A DNA stretch of 13,059 nt from Methylocystis sp. (GCA_023253795.1 JALRFG010000018.1:1-13059), one strand, 5' to 3'; numbered from the stretch's first letter, positions 1 to 6,316 are shown. A program made the numbers and translations. The notes: a model not told the origin generated them from the letters alone.

Positions 1-447
1 ATCGTCATAATCAATCACCAGCGGCTTAACCGTGGCGAGCGCCAGCGCCTCGCGCATGATGTCGGAAAACTCTCGGTCGACGATCAGAACCTTGGTTTCC
101 GCATGATCGAGCGTGAAGGCCAGAATACGCGCGTCGAGACGCGTGTTCAGCGTGTTGAGCACCCCGCCGGTCATGGGCACGCCGTAGTGGCATTCGAGCA
201 TCGCCGGCGTATTCGCCAGCATCACCGACACCGTATCGCCACGCGTCACGCCGCGCTGGACGAGCGCGCTCGCCAGACGGCGGCTGCGCGCATAGTAGTC
301 GCGATAATTGCGCTGCAGGTCGCCGTGGATAATGGCGATGCGTTCCGGAAAGACCGCCGCGGCCCGCGCCAGAAATGTGATCGGCGTCAGCGGCTGAAAA
401 TTCGCCGGATTACGGTCGAGATCCCGATCATAGGGAGAAACGGACAT
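1..447 (-). CDS. Acyl-CoA synthetase (AMP-binding), N-terminal part, cut by window edge
   Basis: The first 149 codons are present and the frame runs off the left edge. Enzymes of this family (about 540 residues) activate a fatty or other carboxylic acid to an acyl-adenylate and then to its CoA thioester in the cytoplasm. The visible part reads like the start of the FadD/AlkK/DmdB-type clade: a PLTPITFLARAAAVFPERIA opening (residues 20-39), a YARSRRLASAL helix (52-62), GDTVSVMLANTPAMLE (70-85), then GVLNTLNTRLDA (94-105) and the HAETKVLIVD strand (114-123). The ATP-binding P-loop and the catalytic lysine lie outside the window, so substrate cannot be judged. The start is ATG at 447, with GGAGGT at 460-455 seven bases upstream. 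It lies 90 bp downstream of trcR on the same strand. The family is secure; the exact substrate is unknown. Confidence 0.88.
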   Translation of the reverse strand, partial: MSVSPYDRDLDRNPANFQPLTPITFLARAAAVFPERIAIIHGDLQRNYRDYYARSRRLASALVQRGVTRGDTVSVMLANTPAMLECHYGVPMTGGVLNTLNTRLDARILAFTLDHAETKVLIVDREFSDIMREALALATVKPLVIDYDD

Positions 448-495
448 TAGCAAGACCTCCGCAAGCCGCCGGCCTTTCGAGACAGCATAACCTCT

Positions 496-524
496 GGCCG
501 CGTGCAAAAATCCTGCCCGCGGCC
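496..524 (-). terminator. Possible hairpin behind trcR, no T-tract
   Basis: GGCCGCG at 496-502 and CGCGGCC at 518-524 are perfect reverse complements around a 15-base loop. On the minus strand this falls 13 bases after the trcR stop and about 50 bases before the acyl-CoA synthetase start. No T-run follows on either strand; the only T5 on the minus strand is inside the loop. It could be a weak or Rho-assisted terminator, or just a GC-rich chance repeat. Confidence 0.25.
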
Positions 525-537
525 GTTCGGCGCCTGC

Positions 538-1251
538 TTACGCCTCCGCGTCGCTATCCTTGCGTTTTCCGAAAACGCTGGCGGCGTCGAAATGTTCGTC
601 TTCGATCTGCGGCGCCGGCGTTGATTTGCCGAACACGTCTTCCGTGGTCGACGGCTCGGCGCGGACGCCCGTGGTCACGCTCGCAGGCACCAGCGTCTGG
701 CTGCGGTCCTCGACGACCGCCGGACGGTCCTTGGCGGCGCGGCTCACTTCGAAATCGAGATCGATCTGCGAGCACAGGCCGAGCGTCACCGGGTCCATGG
801 GCGTCAGCGCCGCCGCATTCCAGTGGGTGCGCTCGCGAATGGCTTTCAAGGTCGCCTTGGTCGTGCCGACAAGGCGCATGATCTGGGCGTCCTTGAGCTC
901 TGGATGATTGCGCACCAGCCAGAGAATGGCGTTGGGACGATCCTGACGGCGGGACAGCGGCGTATAACGCGGCCCGCGTGATTTCTTGACCTCCGGCATC
1001 ACCACCTTCGACACCGAAAGCGCAAGCTGGTGGTTCTCATTTTGCTCGCCGCGCTCGATCTCCTCGCGGGTGAGCTGTCCAGAAGTGATCGGGTCATGTC
1101 CGCGAATGCCCGCGGCGACGTCGCCATCGGCGATGCCCTTCACCTCCAGCGGATGCAGTTTGCAGAAATTGGCGATCTGATCGAAGGTCAGAGAGGTGTT
1201 CTCGACGAGCCAGACAGCCGTGGCCTTGGGCATCAACGGGGCGTTGCTCAT
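538..1251 (-). CDS. trcR: DUF1013 family cell-cycle transcriptional regulator TrcR
   Basis: The 237-residue protein matches what I know of the DUF1013 family, named TrcR in current annotation and restricted to Alphaproteobacteria. It is expected to be a cytoplasmic DNA-binding regulator linked to the cell cycle. Two helix-turn-helix-like blocks are visible: residues 18-42 (a TFDQIANFCKLHPLEVKGIA stretch) and 108-142 (AILWLVRNHPELKDAQIMRL followed by VGTTKATLKAIRER). Between them is a charged linker with KKSRGPRYTPLSRRQDRP (89-106). The C-terminal 70 residues are acidic and probably disordered, with a repeated VFGK motif at 206-209 and 226-229. The start is ATG at 1251: AAGGAG (1264-1259) lies seven bases upstream, whereas the in-frame TTG one codon earlier is too close. 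It is divergent from purM across 291 bp. The family call is firm; target genes cannot be read from this sequence. Confidence 0.85.
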   Translation of the reverse strand: MSNAPLMPKATAVWLVENTSLTFDQIANFCKLHPLEVKGIADGDVAAGIRGHDPITSGQLTREEIERGEQNENHQLALSVSKVVMPEVKKSRGPRYTPLSRRQDRPNAILWLVRNHPELKDAQIMRLVGTTKATLKAIRERTHWNAAALTPMDPVTLGLCSQIDLDFEVSRAAKDRPAVVEDRSQTLVPASVTTGVRAEPSTTEDVFGKSTPAPQIEDEHFDAASVFGKRKDSDAEA

Positions 1252-1353
1252 CAAAAATCTCCTTGGATATCAGGCGCAAGCGAGGTCTGTGACGCAGCGC
1301 CTTCCGGCGCGCGACCCTCACGACATTGCGTTCATGACGGGAATTCGACCACA

Positions 1354-1382
1354 AATATAATCCGCCCGGATCAAAAGCGCAA
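1354..1382 (-). promoter_or_regulatory. Candidate promoter of trcR
   Basis: On the minus strand TTGCGC (1382-1377) and TATATT (1359-1354) are separated by exactly 17 bases. The -10 box matches TATAAT at five of six positions; the -35 box keeps only TTG. The predicted start would be near 1347, giving a leader of about 95 bases that contains a small GCGCC-GGAA-GGCGC stem-loop (1310-1297). The rest of the 1252-1542 gap shows no gene, no leader peptide and no recognisable riboswitch. Confidence 0.45.
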
Positions 1383-1468
1383 TCAACGCGTTAAAATTCA
1401 CGCCACCGATCATTTTGCGACGCCGGAAGGCTGCGCGCCGTCGCCAGACCGCCGGGAAAGCGGGTTAT

Positions 1469-1498
1469 TTGACAGGGGCCGGAGCTTGCGCCCAATTA
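1469..1498 (+). promoter_or_regulatory. Candidate promoter of purM-purN
   Basis: A perfect -35 hexamer TTGACA is at 1469-1474. The best -10 at the right distance is CAATTA (1493-1498, 18-base spacer), which is poor. Alphaproteobacterial promoters often keep the TTGAC part and have a loose -10, so this is the most likely purM promoter, about 45 bases before the start codon. A GACTC site (the GANTC motif methylated by CcrM) lies at 1515-1519 between the promoter and the gene. Confidence 0.35.
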
Positions 1499-1542
1499 GC
1501 TCCACAACAAGAAAGACTCGTCGGTCAGGAGCGGATGCGAAC

Positions 1543-2595
1543 ATGGGCCTAACCTATTCAGACGCAGGCGTCGACATTGATGCGGGCAATCGCCTTGTCG
1601 ACCTGATCCGGCCAGCGGTGCGGGCGACGCGTCGTCCGGGCGCCGACGGTGAGATCGGCGGATTTGGCGGTCTGTTCGACCTGCGCGCAACGCGTCTGAA
1701 CGACCCGATCCTGGTCGCCGCCAATGACGGCGTCGGCACCAAGGTGAAGATCGCCATTGATTCCGGCATGCACGGCACGATTGGCGTCGATCTTGTCGCC
1801 ATGTGCGTCAACGATCTGATCGTTCAGGGCGCAGAGCCGCTGTTCTTTCTCGATTACTTCGCCACCGGCAAACTCGATACGCAGATCGCCGCCTCTGTGG
1901 TCAAAGGCATCGCCGACGGCTGCATCGAGGCGGGCTGCGCCCTGCTCGGTGGCGAGACGGCGGAAATGCCGGGTCTCTACATGAAAAGCGATTATGACCT
2001 CGCCGGTTTCGCGGTTGGCGCCGTCGAGCGACAGAAGCTTCTGCCGCGCGAGCTGTTTGCCGGCGACGTCGTGCTGGGCCTGCGCTCGTCGGGCGTGCAC
2101 TCCAACGGTTTTTCGCTGGTGCGGCGCATTGTCGAGCGCGCCGGTCTCGCCTGGAACGCCACGGCGCCATTCGTACAGGGCATGACTGTCGCGCGCGCGC
2201 TGCTGACTCCGACGCGCATTTACGTCAAACCGCTGCTCGCCACCTTGCGCCGCACCACGCATATTCGCGCCATGGCGCATATCACCGGCGGCGGCTTTCC
2301 GGACAATCTTCCGCGCGTGCTGCCGAAAAACCTCGGCGTCATGCTTGACCTCTCCGCCTTCAATCCGCCGCCGGTGTTTCGCTGGCTGAGCGAAACGGGC
2401 GGCGTCAGCGAAGCGGAGATGCTACGCACCTTCAATTGCGGAATCGGCATGACGCTGGTCGTCGCGAAAGACGGCGTCGCGGAGGTTGAAAACATCCTGC
2501 GCTCGGTCGGCGAAAACCCCATTCGCATCGGTGAAATCTTCGAGCCGGAAGCCGGCGGTGAGCGTGTCGTGATGCAGGGTTCGCTCGGTCTGTGA
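1543..2595 (+). CDS. purM: Phosphoribosylformylglycinamidine cyclo-ligase (AIR synthetase)
   Basis: PurM catalyses the ATP-dependent closure of FGAM to aminoimidazole ribotide (AIR), the fifth step of de novo purine synthesis, in the cytoplasm as a homodimer. The 350 residues fit the family length (about 345-355). Signature blocks in order: TYSDAGVDIDAGNRLV (4-19), NDGVGTKVKIA (61-71), GVDLVAMCVNDLIVQGAEPL (81-100) with DYFATGKLD after it (104-112), CALLGGETAEMPGLY (132-146), RSSGVHSNGFSLVR (181-194), and the C-terminal HITGGGFPDNLPRVLP (246-261). The frame is open for 171 codons upstream, but homology begins at ATG 1543; AGGAG at 1527-1531 lies 11 bases before it, and the ATG at 1535 is out of frame. 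The stop overlaps the purN start (GTGA), so the two are probably translationally coupled. The identity is very secure. Confidence 0.97.
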   Translation: MGLTYSDAGVDIDAGNRLVDLIRPAVRATRRPGADGEIGGFGGLFDLRATRLNDPILVAANDGVGTKVKIAIDSGMHGTIGVDLVAMCVNDLIVQGAEPLFFLDYFATGKLDTQIAASVVKGIADGCIEAGCALLGGETAEMPGLYMKSDYDLAGFAVGAVERQKLLPRELFAGDVVLGLRSSGVHSNGFSLVRRIVERAGLAWNATAPFVQGMTVARALLTPTRIYVKPLLATLRRTTHIRAMAHITGGGFPDNLPRVLPKNLGVMLDLSAFNPPPVFRWLSETGGVSEAEMLRTFNCGIGMTLVVAKDGVAEVENILRSVGENPIRIGEIFEPEAGGERVVMQGSLGL

Positions 2596-3236
2596 GACGC
2601 AGACGCACCGCCATTCTGATTTCCGGTCGCGGCTCCAATATGGACGCCCTGATCGCCGCCGCCCGCGCGCCGGATTTTCCGGCGGAGATCGTGCTGGTGG
2701 CGTCGAACCGGCCGGACGCCCCCGGACTGGCGCGCGCCAAAGCCGCCGGCCTCGCCGTCGCAGCAGTGGATCACAAGATCTACGCCGGGCGAGAAGAGTT
2801 CGAACGCGCGCTGCAAATCATTCTGGAGACGCACCGCGTCGAACTGGTCTGTCTCGCGGGTTTTATGCGTCTGTTCTCGCCGTGGTTCATTGGCCAATGG
2901 CGCGACCGTCTGCTGAACATCCACCCTGCCCTGCTGCCGTCCTATCGCGGCCTGCACACGCATGAACGCGCGCTTGCCGATGGCGTGAAGATTCACGGCT
3001 GCACGGTGCATTTCGTCGTGCCGGAAATGGACGAAGGCCCGATCGTGGCGCAGGCCGCCGTGCCCGTGCTCGACACGGACACCGCCGAAACGCTTGGCGC
3101 GCGCGTGCTGGCGCAGGAACACGCGATCTACCCGAACGCTTTGCGTCTTGTGGCCTCCGACGCCGTGCGCGTCGAGGGCAATCGCGTGCTTGGGGCGCTG
3201 CCCGCCAGCAATGCGACTTTGCTGGCGCCGCCCTGA
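2592..3236 (+). CDS. purN: Phosphoribosylglycinamide formyltransferase 1 (GAR transformylase)
   Basis: PurN transfers the formyl group of 10-formyl-tetrahydrofolate to glycinamide ribonucleotide, the third step of purine synthesis. The 214-residue protein has the phosphate-binding SGRGSN loop (11-16), the folate-site stretch LAGFMRLFSPWF (88-99), and the catalytic block LNIHPALLPSYRG (108-120), followed by HFVVPEMDEGPIV (140-152). Asn109, His111 and Asp147 line up with the E. coli catalytic triad Asn106/His108/Asp144 at a constant offset of three. The start is GTG at 2592, embedded in the purM stop (GTGA, 4-nt overlap); no separate strong ribosome-binding site is needed if it is coupled. A basic MRRRR tail precedes the first strand. 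The purM-purN order is common in Proteobacteria. I see no defect in the active site. Confidence 0.97.
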   Translation: MRRRRTAILISGRGSNMDALIAAARAPDFPAEIVLVASNRPDAPGLARAKAAGLAVAAVDHKIYAGREEFERALQIILETHRVELVCLAGFMRLFSPWFIGQWRDRLLNIHPALLPSYRGLHTHERALADGVKIHGCTVHFVVPEMDEGPIVAQAAVPVLDTDTAETLGARVLAQEHAIYPNALRLVASDAVRVEGNRVLGALPASNATLLAPP

Positions 3237-3293
3237 AATCCGCGCGCGCGGCGCTATCTTTGCAGCCATCTTACAAACATGGGTGGAGCTGAC

Positions 3294-4010
3294 ATGACCA
3301 TCAAGCTTTACTGCTTTCAGTCCGCCGGCGGCCTGCCGGACGCTTCTCCCTTCGTCGTCAAAGTAATGACGCTGCTGAAAATGGCGGGCCTCGATTATGC
3401 CGAGGATCGCACCGGCTTTGCGCGCGCGCCGAAAGGCAAACAGCCCTATATCGAGGACAATGGCGTCATCGTCGCCGACTCGACCTTCATCCGCTTTCAT
3501 ATCGAGGACGCGCATGGCGTCGATCTCGACGCCGGATTGACGGCGGAACAAAAAGCCATCGGCTGGTGCGCCGAGAAAATGTGCGAGGAACATCTCTACT
3601 GGCTGATTGCGCGCGCGATGTGGATGGACGACGCGAATTTCGAACGCGGCCCGGCGAGATGGTTCAACAAATTGCCGGCGCCGGCGCGACCTTTCGCCAA
3701 ATGGTACATGCGTCGTCGCGTCAGCAAAAATCTCTGGAGCCAGGGCATGGGCCGCCACGGCGCAGCGGAGGCGGATCGTCTCGGCGTGCGCGATATCGAC
3801 GCGCTGGCGGGGCTGATCGGCGACAAGGCCTTTCTGTTCGGCGATACGCCGCATAGCGCGGATGCGACCGTCTTTGCTTTTCTGGCGGCGATCATGTCGC
3901 CCATCGCGCAAACCGCGATGCGCGACGCCGCGCTGGCGACGCCGACGCTCGTCGCTTATCGCGTGCGCATGATGCGCCGCTTCTTCCCCGATTACGCTGA
4001 CGCCGTTTGA
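3294..4010 (+). CDS. Glutathione S-transferase-like protein, metaxin/Fax (Tom37-type) subgroup
   Basis: This 238-residue protein has a two-domain GST layout. The N-terminal thioredoxin-like half shows SPFVVKVMTLLKMAGLDY (18-35), KGKQPYIEDNG (47-57, cis-Pro at 51) and IVADSTFIRFHIE (59-71). The helical C-terminal half ends with FLFGDTPHSADATVFAFLAA (180-199), typical of the Fax/metaxin-like bacterial group rather than of classical glutathione-conjugating GSTs. Its substrate is unknown; cytoplasmic or membrane-associated. Translation most likely starts at ATG 3294, five bases after GGAG (3285-3288); the ATG at 3279 lies before that ribosome-binding site. It follows purN by 57 bp on the same strand and may be co-transcribed, though nothing links it to purine synthesis. 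The fold call is strong; the function is open. Confidence 0.82.
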   Translation: MTIKLYCFQSAGGLPDASPFVVKVMTLLKMAGLDYAEDRTGFARAPKGKQPYIEDNGVIVADSTFIRFHIEDAHGVDLDAGLTAEQKAIGWCAEKMCEEHLYWLIARAMWMDDANFERGPARWFNKLPAPARPFAKWYMRRRVSKNLWSQGMGRHGAAEADRLGVRDIDALAGLIGDKAFLFGDTPHSADATVFAFLAAIMSPIAQTAMRDAALATPTLVAYRVRMMRRFFPDYADAV

Positions 4011-4013
4011 AAA

Positions 4014-4041
4014 TGAAAAAGGCCGGACGATCGCCCGGCCT
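4014..4041 (-). terminator. Rho-independent terminator of ndk
   Basis: AGGCCGG (4020-4026) and CCGGCCT (4035-4041) form a perfect 7-bp GC-rich stem around an 8-base loop. Read on the minus strand the stem is followed by five T and then CATTTTC, so it is oriented for ndk, 26 bases after its stop. On the plus strand, for the GST-like gene, the downstream run is CTAAAATG, so it would be a poorer terminator there, though the hairpin may still serve both convergent genes. Confidence 0.8.
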
Positions 4042-4066
4042 CTAAAATGATTAAGCGTTGGCGAAA

Positions 4067-4489
4067 TCAGCCGACGATTTCATTGCCCGCGAAGAACTGG
4101 GCGATCTCGATCGCCGCCGTCTCCGGCGCATCGGAGCCATGCACCGAATTCTCGCCGACCGACAGCGCGTGCTCCTTGCGGATCGTGCCCGGCGCGGCAT
4201 TGGCCGGATTGGTCGCGCCCATCACTTCGCGATAGCGGGCGATGGCGTTGTCGCCTTCGAGCACCTGCACAACGACCGGCTCGGAAATCATGAAATCGAC
4301 GAGCTCGCCGAAGAACGGCCGCTCTTTGTGAACCGCATAGAAGGTCTCGGCCTGCGCGCGGGTCATGTGGATACGCTTCTGGGCGACGATGCGCAGACCA
4401 GCGTTCTCGATGATGGCGTTGACCTTGCCGGTGAGGTTACGCTTGGTCGCGTCCGGCTTGATGATGGAAAAAGTGCGTTCGATCGCCAT
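4067..4489 (-). CDS. ndk: Nucleoside diphosphate kinase
   Basis: Ndk moves the gamma-phosphate from ATP to other (d)NDPs through a phosphohistidine intermediate and so balances NTP and dNTP pools. The 140-residue length is standard. The signature NSVHGSD (114-120) carries the phosphorylated His117, the same number as in E. coli. Other family blocks are ERTFSIIKPDATKRN (4-18), FYAVHKERPFFGELVDFM (50-67), VVVQVLEGDNAIARYREVMG (72-91) and ATNPANAAPGTIRKEHA (92-108). The start is ATG at 4489 with a moderate AAGGCG (4505-4500) ten bases upstream. It lies 95 bp behind tpiA on the same strand, has its own good promoter in that gap and a terminator after the stop, so it can be expressed independently. 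Confidence 0.97.
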   Translation of the reverse strand: MAIERTFSIIKPDATKRNLTGKVNAIIENAGLRIVAQKRIHMTRAQAETFYAVHKERPFFGELVDFMISEPVVVQVLEGDNAIARYREVMGATNPANAAPGTIRKEHALSVGENSVHGSDAPETAAIEIAQFFAGNEIVG

Positions 4490-4537
4490 GGCAGCGTATC
4501 GCCTTGTCGTTGGAGTGCGAAAATGGATGAGGCCGCG

Positions 4538-4566
4538 CTTATACCGGCGGCGCCGCGCCCCGGCAA
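4538..4566 (-). promoter_or_regulatory. Sigma-70-type promoter of ndk
   Basis: On the minus strand TTGCCG (4566-4561) and TATAAG (4543-4538) are separated by exactly 17 bases; the boxes match the consensus at four and five of six positions. The predicted start is near 4531, about 42 bases before the ndk ATG. The -35 box overlaps the arm of an inverted repeat just after the tpiA stop (GCCGGG 4578-4583 with CCCGGC 4559-4564, loop of 13), which could act as a weak tpiA terminator without a T-run. Confidence 0.6.
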
Positions 4567-4584
4567 GCTTTCGAAACGCCGGGC

Positions 4585-5337
4585 CTAGCGATAGGCCGCA
4601 GCAATCGCCAGAAAATCCTTCGCCAGCAGGCTGGCCCCGCCGACCAGCGCGCCATCGACATTGGCGACGCCCAGCAATTCGCGGGCGTTCTCCGGCTTCA
4701 CCGAACCGCCATACAAGATCCGCACCTGCGCGCCCTTGCCACCGCCAAGCCGCGTCTCGATGGTTTTGCGCGCAAAGGCGTGCATTTCTGCGACATCCCC
4801 GGGCGTCGGCGTCAGACCGGTGCCAATCGCCCAGACCGGCTCATAGGCGACGACCAGGCTCCCCGGCACATCGGCCGGCAGCGACGCCATGATTTGCGCA
4901 CCGACAATATCTTCGGCGCGACCGGCCTCGCGTTCGGCGCGGGTTTCGCCGACGCAGACAATTGGCGTCAGGCCCGCCGCCAGAGCGGCGTGCGCCTTGG
5001 CCTGCACCAGCGCGTCGGTCTCGCCATGATCGGCGCGGCGTTCGCTGTGACCGACAATGACATAGGTCGCGCCGGCGTCTTTCAGCATGGCGGCGGAAAG
5101 GTCGCCGGTATGGGCGCCGTTCGCCGCCGTATGACAATCCTGTCCGCCCAGCCCCAGACCGGCGGATTCGGCGATCCCGGCCGCCAGCGCCATCAGCGTC
5201 GCCGGCGGGCAGACGACCAGTTCCGCCCGCGCCTTCAGCGCCGCGTCATAGCCCGCCCCGGTTGCAATGATTTCCGCGAGCGCGGCGCGCAAGCCGTTCA
5301 TCTTCCAGTTACCGGCGACAAGCGGGCGGCGGGTCAT
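4585..5337 (-). CDS. tpiA: Triose-phosphate isomerase
   Basis: TpiA interconverts dihydroxyacetone phosphate and glyceraldehyde 3-phosphate in glycolysis, gluconeogenesis and the Calvin cycle. The 250-residue TIM barrel is complete: AGNWKMNG (8-15) with Lys12, YVIVGHSERR (92-101) with the electrophilic His97, VAYEPVWAIGTG (163-174) with the catalytic base Glu166 and the start of flexible loop 6, and the phosphate-binding ILYGGSVKPENA. I start it at ATG 5337, since family homology begins there (MTRRPLVAGNWK) and AGGAG (5351-5347) sits nine bases upstream; the frame stays open another 19 codons but that part is unlike the family. It is divergent from arsR (118 bp between starts) and is followed by ndk. 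A perfect 7-bp hairpin lies 25 bases upstream of its start. Confidence 0.96.
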   Translation of the reverse strand: MTRRPLVAGNWKMNGLRAALAEIIATGAGYDAALKARAELVVCPPATLMALAAGIAESAGLGLGGQDCHTAANGAHTGDLSAAMLKDAGATYVIVGHSERRADHGETDALVQAKAHAALAAGLTPIVCVGETRAEREAGRAEDIVGAQIMASLPADVPGSLVVAYEPVWAIGTGLTPTPGDVAEMHAFARKTIETRLGGGKGAQVRILYGGSVKPENARELLGVANVDGALVGGASLLAKDFLAIAAAYR

Positions 5338-5362
5338 TTTAGCGGGCTCCTGATGATCCAGA

Positions 5363-5379
5363 GCCTTGGTAGCCAAGGC
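5363..5379. promoter_or_regulatory. Perfect hairpin/palindrome upstream of tpiA
   Basis: GCCTTGG (5363-5369), TAG, CCAAGGC (5373-5379) is a 17-base perfect inverted repeat with a 3-base loop, 25 bases before the tpiA start and 77 bases before arsR. It could be a stem-loop in the tpiA leader or a dimeric repressor site. It has no T-run and no gene ends nearby, so it is not a terminator. I do not recognise it as the site of a known regulator. Confidence 0.45.
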
Positions 5380-5415
5380 GTTCGGCGGGGGCAATACGCC
5401 GGGGCCCGCGTAAAA

Positions 5416-5457
5416 TTGTCATCCTCAGGTCATATATTTCGATATATCTGGAAATAT
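5416..5457 (+). promoter_or_regulatory. Promoter/operator of the ars operon overlapping the arsR start
   Basis: ATATTTC (5434-5440) and GAAATAT (5451-5457) are perfect reverse complements separated by 10 bases, inside an AT-rich island (CATATATTTCGATATATCTG) in otherwise GC-rich DNA. The right arm includes the A and T of the arsR ATG. The arms are one helical turn plus apart, as expected for a winged-helix dimer such as ArsR. A -35-like TTGTCA (5416-5421) and a -10-like GATATA (5441-5446, 19-base spacer) would place the transcript start about at the ATG, so the mRNA may be leaderless. The palindrome is seen; binding by ArsR is inferred from position. Confidence 0.6.
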
Positions 5458-5788
5458 GGAAACAGAAGAAGCCATCGCCGCGCTCGCCAGCCTCGCCCAG
5501 CCCACCCGGCTGGAGGCGTTTCGACTGCTGGTGCGTCACGAACCCGACGGTCTGCCGGCCGGGGAACTCGCCCGCCGCCTCGCCGTGCCGCCAAACACGC
5601 TGTCGGCGCATCTGAATGTGCTGACGCATGCGGGGCTGACCCGCGCCGCACGCAAGGGCCGCAGCGTCGTCTATCGCGCCAGCATCGCCCGGCTGACGGC
5701 GCTGACGGCGTTTCTCGGCGAAGATTGCTGTGGCGGCGCCGGCTGCGCTTCGCCGGTCATGACCAACTGCGCGGCCTCAACGACATGA
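5456..5788 (+). CDS. arsR: ArsR/SmtB family arsenic-responsive repressor
   Basis: This is a 110-residue winged-helix repressor expected to bind DNA as a dimer and let go when As(III) binds. The body is canonical: LASLAQPTRLEAFRLLV (10-26), GLPAGELARRLAVPPNTLSA (32-51) as the recognition helix region, HLNVLTHAGLTRAARKGRSV (52-71) with VYRA after it as wing. The helix-3 metal box of E. coli ArsR (ELCVCDLC) is absent, with no cysteine before residue 91. Instead the tail has Cys91-Cys92, Cys97 and Cys105, resembling the C-terminal arsenic site (C95, C96, C102) described for Acidithiobacillus ferrooxidans ArsR. The start is ATG at 5456; the preceding GGA (5450-5452) is only three bases away, so a leaderless transcript is plausible. 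Its stop overlaps the arsC start (ATGA, 4 nt). The repressor role is confident; the inducer is inferred from neighbours and cysteines. Confidence 0.92.
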   Translation: METEEAIAALASLAQPTRLEAFRLLVRHEPDGLPAGELARRLAVPPNTLSAHLNVLTHAGLTRAARKGRSVVYRASIARLTALTAFLGEDCCGGAGCASPVMTNCAASTT

Positions 5789-6312
5789 GCGACAAAATCT
5801 ACAACGTGCTGTTTCTCTGCACCGGCAACACGGCGCGCTCGATCCTCGCCGAAAGCATCCTTCGCAAACTCGGCTCCGGAAAGTTCGCGGCGTTTTCGGC
5901 GGGCAGCCAACCGAAAGGCGTGGTCAATCCATACGCGCTGGCGACGCTTGATGCCTACGGCTTTCCCATCGACGGACTCCGCTCGAAAAGCTGGGAGGAG
6001 TTCTCCCCGCCCGATGCGCCGAAGATGGATTTTATTTTCACCGTCTGCGACAGCGCCGCCGGTGAAACCTGTCCGGTCTGGCCCGGCCATCCCCTAACGA
6101 CGCATTGGGGCATTGAAGACCCAGCGGCGGTCAACGGCTCCGACGTCGAAAAACAACGCGCTTTCACTGCAGCCTTTCAACATCTCAAAAACCGCATCGA
6201 ACTGTTTTGCGCGCTTCCGCTGCATGCTCTCGACACATGTGCACTCGCAGCGCGTCTGCGCGAGATCGGCGATCTGGATGGTGCGACACAGCCATCGAAC
6301 CGCATGGAGTAA
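5785..6312 (+). CDS. arsC: Arsenate reductase, low-molecular-weight phosphatase family
   Basis: ArsC reduces As(V) to As(III) in the cytoplasm so that the exporter can remove it. The 175-residue protein begins with the phosphatase P-loop LFLCTGNTARS (9-19), i.e. CX5R with nucleophile Cys12 and Arg18. Two further cysteines, Cys88 (FTVCDS) and Cys96 (ETCPVWPG), match the relay pair of the thiol cascade (Cys10/82/89 in B. subtilis ArsC), although the spacing is eight rather than seven. Asp112 in GIEDPAAV is the likely general acid. It is longer than the B. subtilis enzyme by about 35 residues at the C-terminus (152-175, rich in charge), as in related proteobacterial proteins. The electron donor (thioredoxin or glutathione/glutaredoxin) cannot be told from sequence alone. 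The start is ATG at 5785 in the arsR stop; the frame is open far upstream, but that part is antisense to tpiA or overlaps arsR. Confidence 0.92.
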   Translation: MSDKIYNVLFLCTGNTARSILAESILRKLGSGKFAAFSAGSQPKGVVNPYALATLDAYGFPIDGLRSKSWEEFSPPDAPKMDFIFTVCDSAAGETCPVWPGHPLTTHWGIEDPAAVNGSDVEKQRAFTAAFQHLKNRIELFCALPLHALDTCALAARLREIGDLDGATQPSNRME

Positions 6313-6316
6313 ACAG

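Noticed and set aside
103..450. 115-codon plus-strand frame at the left end
   Set aside because: Shadow of the acyl-CoA synthetase fragment on the minus strand, which has clear homology and a good ribosome-binding site.
1300..1430. CCTTCCGGCG (1300-1309) and CGCCGGAAGG (1421-1430), a perfect 10-bp inverted repeat, as ends of a mobile element
   Set aside because: Only 111 bp lie between them with no coding capacity, no target duplication is visible, and such GC-rich 10-mers are expected by chance in this composition.
1030..1542. In-frame extension of purM upstream to 1030
   Set aside because: It runs antisense through trcR and the promoter region; PurM homology and the ribosome-binding site fix the start at 1543.
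1252..1542. Possible purine riboswitch or small RNA in front of purM
   Set aside because: I find no purine-riboswitch core or strong conserved stem there; only candidate promoters and one small 5-bp stem-loop are visible.
2220..3911. Long open frame of 563 codons on the minus strand opposite purM, purN and the GST-like gene
   Set aside because: It is antisense to three genes with clear family homology. Its translation is rich in Arg, His and Ala with no recognisable domain, as expected for a GC-rich shadow frame.
4780..5784. In-frame extension upstream of arsC
   Set aside because: Most of it is antisense to tpiA and the end is out of frame inside arsR; ArsC homology starts at the ATG overlapping the arsR stop.
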